The notes below the pieces were generated by a model that saw only the letters and a list, made by a program, of their open reading frames with translations, had not been told where the DNA came from and made no database searches. Both the position numbers and the translations under genes were made by a program. From positions 14,204,501-14,268,500 of the forward strand of contig CM045751.1 in NCBI GenBank assembly GCA_024760905.1: DNA of 64,000 nt. The letters run 5' to 3'. Origin of the DNA: Plotosus lineatus. Taxonomy: Eukaryota > Chordata > Actinopteri > Siluriformes > Plotosidae. Of this stretch, positions 59,430-64,000 are shown in pieces. Positions within the stretch are counted from its first letter, which is position 1. Each line of letters begins with the position of its first letter.

Positions 59430-60424
59430 TCGTACCAATTCATTTAATTTCCAAAAATCTAAAAAATAATTAACATTCTTTTTCTTTTATCTTTGTAGAC
59501 TACAGACTTCTCAGAACTATCATCTTTTGACAAGAGGTCTAAATATAAAGCATTAAATAATATTAAATAATTATATCCTTAAATAACTTTAAATATGTTG
59601 AGCAGCACAAGAATGTGACATTCCTATATCCATGATATTCAGCTAGAACCATCATTAAATACCACAGTGCTCTCAATTTACTAAATTTGGAAATTAAATG
59701 CTTCATAGTTTGGTGCAATACTTTGCAATACCCCATATATTTCCCATCATCATCATCATCATGCACGTAAGGCAAGCTCTTACATCATTTAGTGCATTCA
59801 TGACTCCGATTAGCCTGCAGAGGGCAGAAAATAGCATGCAGATGCCCACGGCTGGAAAGTGAAGTGAATTGTTTTGTGTATGCTTAACAGATGTGTGGGC
59901 AAATCTCTCTCTCTAATGACCTGGTTGAAGTGCAGCAGGAGCCATCGCAGGCCAGAAATGGGTGTCCACATGGACAACAGCTGGTGCTGAAAGAAACCAG
60001 GACGCTGAAAGCTTGGCTCGAACCACAGAGTTGGGTGAGGAGATTAATTTGATGGTCAGAGGTTAAGGAAACATAATCTGATATAACTGGCTGACATGAA
60101 ACTGGCGGAGTGTAGTCATCGTGAGGCCAGGAACGTGTCCAGAATCTTCATTGCCAACACAGGCTGTCTTCGGTTAGCGTCATTGGACCTTTCAGCAGGA
60201 GTGTTGCGTTGATATGCGAACATACTGACGTAAAACATGAGAAAAAGAGCCGTGTTTTCGATCCATGTCAAGGTGAACATTATGGATTTTTTTTTTTTTT
60301 TTGGCCAACAAATGTAAGGTTATAGACAACATGGACAAATTTGATTCTTGACCAAACTGTTGCCACAATTGCGTCAAATGTTTTTCTGTTCTATAGCTTG
60401 AAGACTTCACCCAATTGGAACTAG
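59430..60424. other. unannotated sequence, no gene seen
   Basis: Unique sequence with an (ATC)n run at about 59746-59762 and a T run at about 60286-60302. Confidence 0.45.
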
Positions 60425-60620
60425 GATTTCCAAATCACTTCCATCATGACAATGCTCCTGTGCAAAGTGAGCTCCATGTAGACATGGCCTTCCATGACTG
60501 GATTTGAAGAACAACACGTTGATCGATAAACTGGAAAATTGACTCTGCACAAGACCTTCTGACCATCCCAATATCAGTTTTTGACCTCCTTACTAATATT
60601 CTTGTAGATGAATGATCAAT
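60425..60620 (+). pseudogene. IS630/Tc1-superfamily transposase remnant
   Basis: HHDNAPVQSELHVDMAF near 60442-60490 matches HDNAPVHKASS of the copy at 61895. A later strip resembles SVSDLLTNIL plus the W-E end. Stops occur throughout. Confidence 0.7.
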
Positions 60621-60859
60621 ACAGCCACACTCCAAGATGAAAGGAGACTGGAGCTTATCAGAGCAAACAGGGAATAAATCTGTGTTAACGCCTGTAGTTA
60701 TATGTGGGTAAGTTTTTTTAGCCATTATATTATATCTGGCTCTTAGTATTTGCTTCATGAGAATGCTGCTTGAGTGTTAAGCATGTTGTGGTTTTTAGAA
60801 CTAAAATAAAGAACTCATGGATGAATAATACACACTACTCATGGCTGGCAGGCCTAACG

Positions 60860-61060
60860 ATTCCCTGAGCACCCGGGCAAAAAGATCCCAGCGGCCTGAT
60901 AAAAGGGCTCGCTTTCTGCAGCAAACGTGCTCATTTTCCAGACGTGGGCCTCCAGTTCACTTTAATTGGCCTTTTCTTCAGCGTTGGACCTTAATTACTT
61001 TGTTCCTGGATTAAAGGCCTCAAACTGTTCAGACAAGGCTAGGGTCCTAACCTTTACCAG
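60860..61060. promoter_or_regulatory. possible conserved noncoding block
   Basis: Repeat-free text with CACTTTAATTGGCC and CCTTAATTACTTTG cores, before a long A run. Inferred from texture only. Confidence 0.18.
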
Positions 61061-61078
61061 ACTGCTCTCTTTTCTCTT

Positions 61079-61081
<3 letters not shown>

Positions 61082-61116
<35 letters not shown>

Positions 61117-61173
61117 ACACACACTCACACAAAGTGGAGTGTGTGTGTGTGTATTAAAGGAGGGGGGGGGGGG
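61082..61173 (+). repeat. poly(A), CA/GT and poly(G) cluster
   Basis: About 32 A residues (61082-61114), a CACACACTCACACAAAG piece followed by its inverse-like (GT)n at 61138-61151, and about 12 G residues at 61162-61173. Confidence 0.85.
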
Positions 61174-61762
61174 ATGCAGCCTCAGGTCCACCACGCGTCC
61201 CACACAGTAGACTGCTAACCTTTCCTTTGAGGCTGTCGACTCAAAAGGTCACTAAAAGATACACAGCTGATGCAGTCGTGAGACATCTGGAATATTGTCG
61301 ATTTATGTTCATATTTCTTTCCGTGCCAACAACAATAATAACTTTGAAGAATAAAGCAGTCGGTTTGCATGGCTCTGCTGTTTCTCATTAAGAGTGTGGA
61401 CTTTTAACTGAAGCCTCTCAGGAGCACAATTGGAAGAATTCGAAGCGTAGGAGAACAAAAGTTGATTGCTGAATATCGGACAATGACTGCTTGCAGCAGG
61501 AAACCTTGACAAGGTCTGCTGATGTCCGTTATAACCCGAAAGAAAAGAACTGTGATTGGCAGATTGCGCATAGAATAGTATACGAGACAGACAAAAAAAA
61601 AAACCTTTTATTTTCAAATCGGAAATAGAATGACTTCAAATCATACGCACACTGAAGGACATCACAGCCAGGATAATATACACTACCATATTGCTTAACG
61701 TCAAACATGTGTTTACTGACACTGGTTTATTATTATTTCAAATTCAGATCCAGTTTTGTACT

Positions 61763-62022
61763 TAAACTCTACAGCCAAAAGTTTGTGACACTTGACAATC
61801 ACACCCATGTGTTTCGCACAACTTTAGCATCATACGGTTGTATAGAATGTCTCTGTCTGCTGTAGAATTAAGATCTCCGTTTACTATGAACATGTTCCAA
61901 CATGACAATGCTCCAGTGCACAAAGCGAGCTCCAGGAAGAACTGTTTGGAGTAGAAGATCTTCTGTACAGAGCCTGCCCTCAGTCCGACTGAACAACTTT
62001 AAGGATGAACTGGGACAACAAG
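61763..62022 (+). mobile_element. IS630/Tc1-superfamily transposon relic with left end
   Basis: Left text GCCAAAAGTTTGTGACACTT ... ATCACACCCATGTG is the start of a common fish element of this type. It is joined to the coding strip MFQHDNAPVHKASSRK at 61892, which holds the second catalytic Asp. A stop follows after a few codons. The relic breaks at about 62022, where a SINE-E start (GGGGCGGCACGGTGGCGTAG) is fused. Confidence 0.8.
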
Positions 62023-62051
62023 TGGGGCGGCACGGTGGCGTAGTGATTGGC
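62023..62051 (+). mobile_element. tRNA-SINE type E, head only
   Basis: Only the first about 29 bp of the tRNA-like head, with an A-box-like GGTGGCGTAGTG, is present before unrelated sequence. Confidence 0.7.
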
Positions 62052-62683
62052 ATGTTTATTTAAAAATTACAGTAGCGAGAAACAATTTTGATATGAAGAT
62101 GAACTAACGTTGTTAATTTTTCAGTAATTTTATTAATCATGAATGAAAATTAATAAACAACTCTTGGCCAATCAGCATTCTGAATTTACCTGTACATTGT
62201 TACAGTACATTTTTTATTTTAAAAAGAAAGAATAACAATAATTTATACCTTTTAATACATTATGCAGAAAAGTTTTTTTTTTTATCTGTAATGAGAGTAC
62301 ATTTGTAAGCCTTACATGAATAATGCAAATAAAATAAACAAATCCAACATACTAGGATGACCAGTGGATCGGTGTTTCTCTTTCCAAAAACCTATAAGCA
62401 ATATTTGTGTTGTGTATTATGCAGTTTCCCCCCAGTGTGGCCAGCAATGAGTGATAGGCTAATCGATATGGAGTCTAATCAGTCAGCTTAACTCTAATAC
62501 TCTGGACAGGTTCACATCATTATCATGTCAGGCAGCACACACTTTGAGGTGACAAGGAAAAAGGCTCAAAGATTAAAGTCAATCTAAGTGAAGGGGTCTC
62601 CACAGGTTTTAAAGCTGTGGGCAACATAAAGGCAATGCTTTATCTGATGCACAGCCTGAATCAGGAACTACAGAACACGAGCT

Positions 62684-62684
<1 letters not shown>
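62052..62684. other. unannotated AT-rich sequence
   Basis: No gene or repeat is recognised. Confidence 0.4.

Positions 62685-62756
<72 letters not shown>
62685..62756 (+). repeat. (CA)n microsatellite
   Basis: About 36 uninterrupted CA units. Confidence 0.97.
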
Positions 62757-62760
<4 letters not shown>

Positions 62761-63396
62761 ATTCTACACAGCAGTTGGTGTTGGCAGAAAATGTGAAGCT
62801 TTTATTTGCCCCAACTCCTAAACCACTTCCATTGGCACCGTCTACCCCACTTTTCCATTAGCAAGCCTCAGCCATGGTTTGATTCGGTCGACTCAAGAAT
62901 ACACAGGCTGGGGGAAGTGTATGTGGGAGTGTTAGAGAGCTTATAAATCATCTATAAACGCCTTTAACAAACTGTTTACAGGTAGTAAATGATGCAGAAA
63001 ACAGGAACCAGGTTTGCATTTCAGCTTTAAAAAGGCTGGTTTAAGTTAGATAGTCACCTGTTAGACGTTTTCACTTTGTAAAAACATCATCCTGCTCAAT
63101 TCTAGAAATTTATCTATTTATTTCTGAACGAGCTTAATGCTGCTTGTGGATAAACACTTCCTGTAGAGAACCACTGCTCACAGTTTCACTCGAAAACAGA
63201 AATACAGGAAAGGGTTACCTAGGCAACCAGAGCTGGTCATGAGCGAAATCCTCTTGTGTCGCAATGTCATTTGTCGCTCGACACTTCCAGTGTAGATGCT
63301 GTTTAACAGTCCTGAACTTAGGTCAGGGTTCAACCAATTGTTTTGAATGCGAGTTTTACCCTGAAATGAAGACTTGGGAATAAAACTGTTTATAAA
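62757..63396. other. unannotated sequence, no gene seen
   Basis: Unique sequence; no recognised motif. Confidence 0.4.
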
Positions 63397-63548
63397 ATGG
63401 CCTAGTGGTATTGGGCGCTGGATCGCTGATCCTAGGGTTGGGGGTTCAAGTTCCACTCTCCACAAGGTTGTCACTGTCTCCCCAGCACAGCAAACTGGGT
63501 TATCCAAGGCAGACCATGCCTCTCACTGGCTATGGTGTGAGGGTCATG
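63397..63548 (+). mobile_element. tRNA-SINE head and core, tail lost
   Basis: A-box region ATGGCCTAGTGGTATTGGGC, B box GGGGGTTCAAGTTCC, then core GTTATCCAAGGCAGACCATG. It is cut after AAAAAGAACAT and joined to unrelated DNA leading into the LINE fragment. Confidence 0.88.
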
Positions 63549-63619
63549 AAAAAGAACATCGTCGGTCCCATGTACTTTGACGACATCCGCAATCCCACCA
63601 ACACATCCTCTGTGTAGGA

Positions 63620-64000
63620 GGAAGATCCTGGGGGTTTGGTTGGAGGAGAATTCTTTCTGCCTTGTCCCTTGGGCTATCTTGTGGGGACTGCTCCGGGATT
63701 ACAGTGTACCGTACCCGTTGCTCCACGCCATTCCGTCTCTGTATCACCGGAGCCAGAGCTTAGTCCACATTGATAACAGCTCGAATTCGTTTCCGGTGTG
63801 GGTTGGAGTCTATCAAGGCTGTCCTTTGTCACTGATTCTGTTCATAATTGTCATGGAAAGAATCTCTAGGTACATCTGCGGCGTTGAGGGTTTCTGGTTT
63901 GATCGCCATAGGATCTCGTCTCTGCTTTTTGCAGATAACGTTGTCCTTTTGGCTTCATCAATTTGGGAACTTCACCTCTTATTGGAGCAATTCGCAGCCA
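63620..64000 (+). pseudogene. LINE reverse transcriptase fragment, continues past window
   Basis: From 63661 the frame LVPWAILWGLLRDYSV is open to the window end. It shows the RT palm: PVWVGVYQGCPLSLILFIIV (motif B region, QGCPLS intact), then RISSLLFADNVVLLASS (motif C), ending LEQFAA. The second catalytic Asp of FADD is Asn. The motif A strip (about 63628-63669, VWLEENSFCLVPW) has lost its Asp. So it is catalytically dead, although the frame is open. It is apparently the same LINE lineage as the minus-strand relic at 19745-21010. The 5' boundary is uncertain. Confidence 0.9.

Overview
The window reads as intergenic DNA from a ray-finned (teleost) fish. It carries Tc1/mariner, Tigger-like and hAT DNA elements, an RTE-type LINE whose 3' end is shared with a tRNA-derived SINE, a second LINE lineage common in fish, and dense CA, TA and GA microsatellites and homopolymers. 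The order is not resolved; a catfish-like or other otophysan genome is possible but is only an inference. I found no intact host protein-coding gene, rRNA gene, functional tRNA gene, CRISPR array or operon. Every recognisable coding stretch belongs to a mobile element.

Layout. 1-4.6 kb: low-repeat sequence with possible conserved noncoding blocks. 4.6-8 kb: three TIR elements with TA target duplications, and a short RTE 3' fragment with a 16-bp target duplication. 8.5-25.5 kb: repeat-dense zone with tRNA-SINEs of several types, two Tc1-like transposon relics (11.4-12.6 and 18.3-19.7 kb), a Tigger-like MITE pair joined by TA microsatellites, a minus-strand LINE relic (19.7-21.0 kb), a hAT MITE nested in a SINE, and a TIR element with an internal 131-bp tandem duplication. 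25.6-38 kb: repeat-poor apart from simple repeats, with homeodomain/POU-like AT-rich blocks that may be a cis-regulatory landscape. 38-41.9 kb: SINEs and TIR elements, including one MITE inserted inside another. 42-48.5 kb: mostly unique, with a TA hairpin and copies of an unclassified dispersed repeat. 48.5-52 kb: a SINE rebuilt into an alternating palindromic array, a young 5'-truncated RTE with a perfect 19-bp target duplication, and a rearranged Tc1. 52-54.4 kb: repeat-poor block. 54.5-55.7 kb: 14-unit CAGA-rich minisatellite with a 405-bp higher-order repeat. 56-64 kb: Tigger relic with a transposase N-terminus, SINEs, IS630/Tc1 relics, long (CA)n, and a LINE reverse transcriptase fragment running off the end.

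How the parts interact. The RTE LINE probably mobilises the SINE-A tail type, because their 3' ends match. A sister SINE subfamily keeps the same head and core but has an unrelated tail, so a tail exchange changed its likely LINE partner. TA-target DNA transposons repeatedly abut TA microsatellites. No new cellular system was found. The most unusual structures are the alternating palindrome at 48.7-49.0 kb, the higher-order minisatellite at 54.6-55.7 kb and the SINE tail swap.
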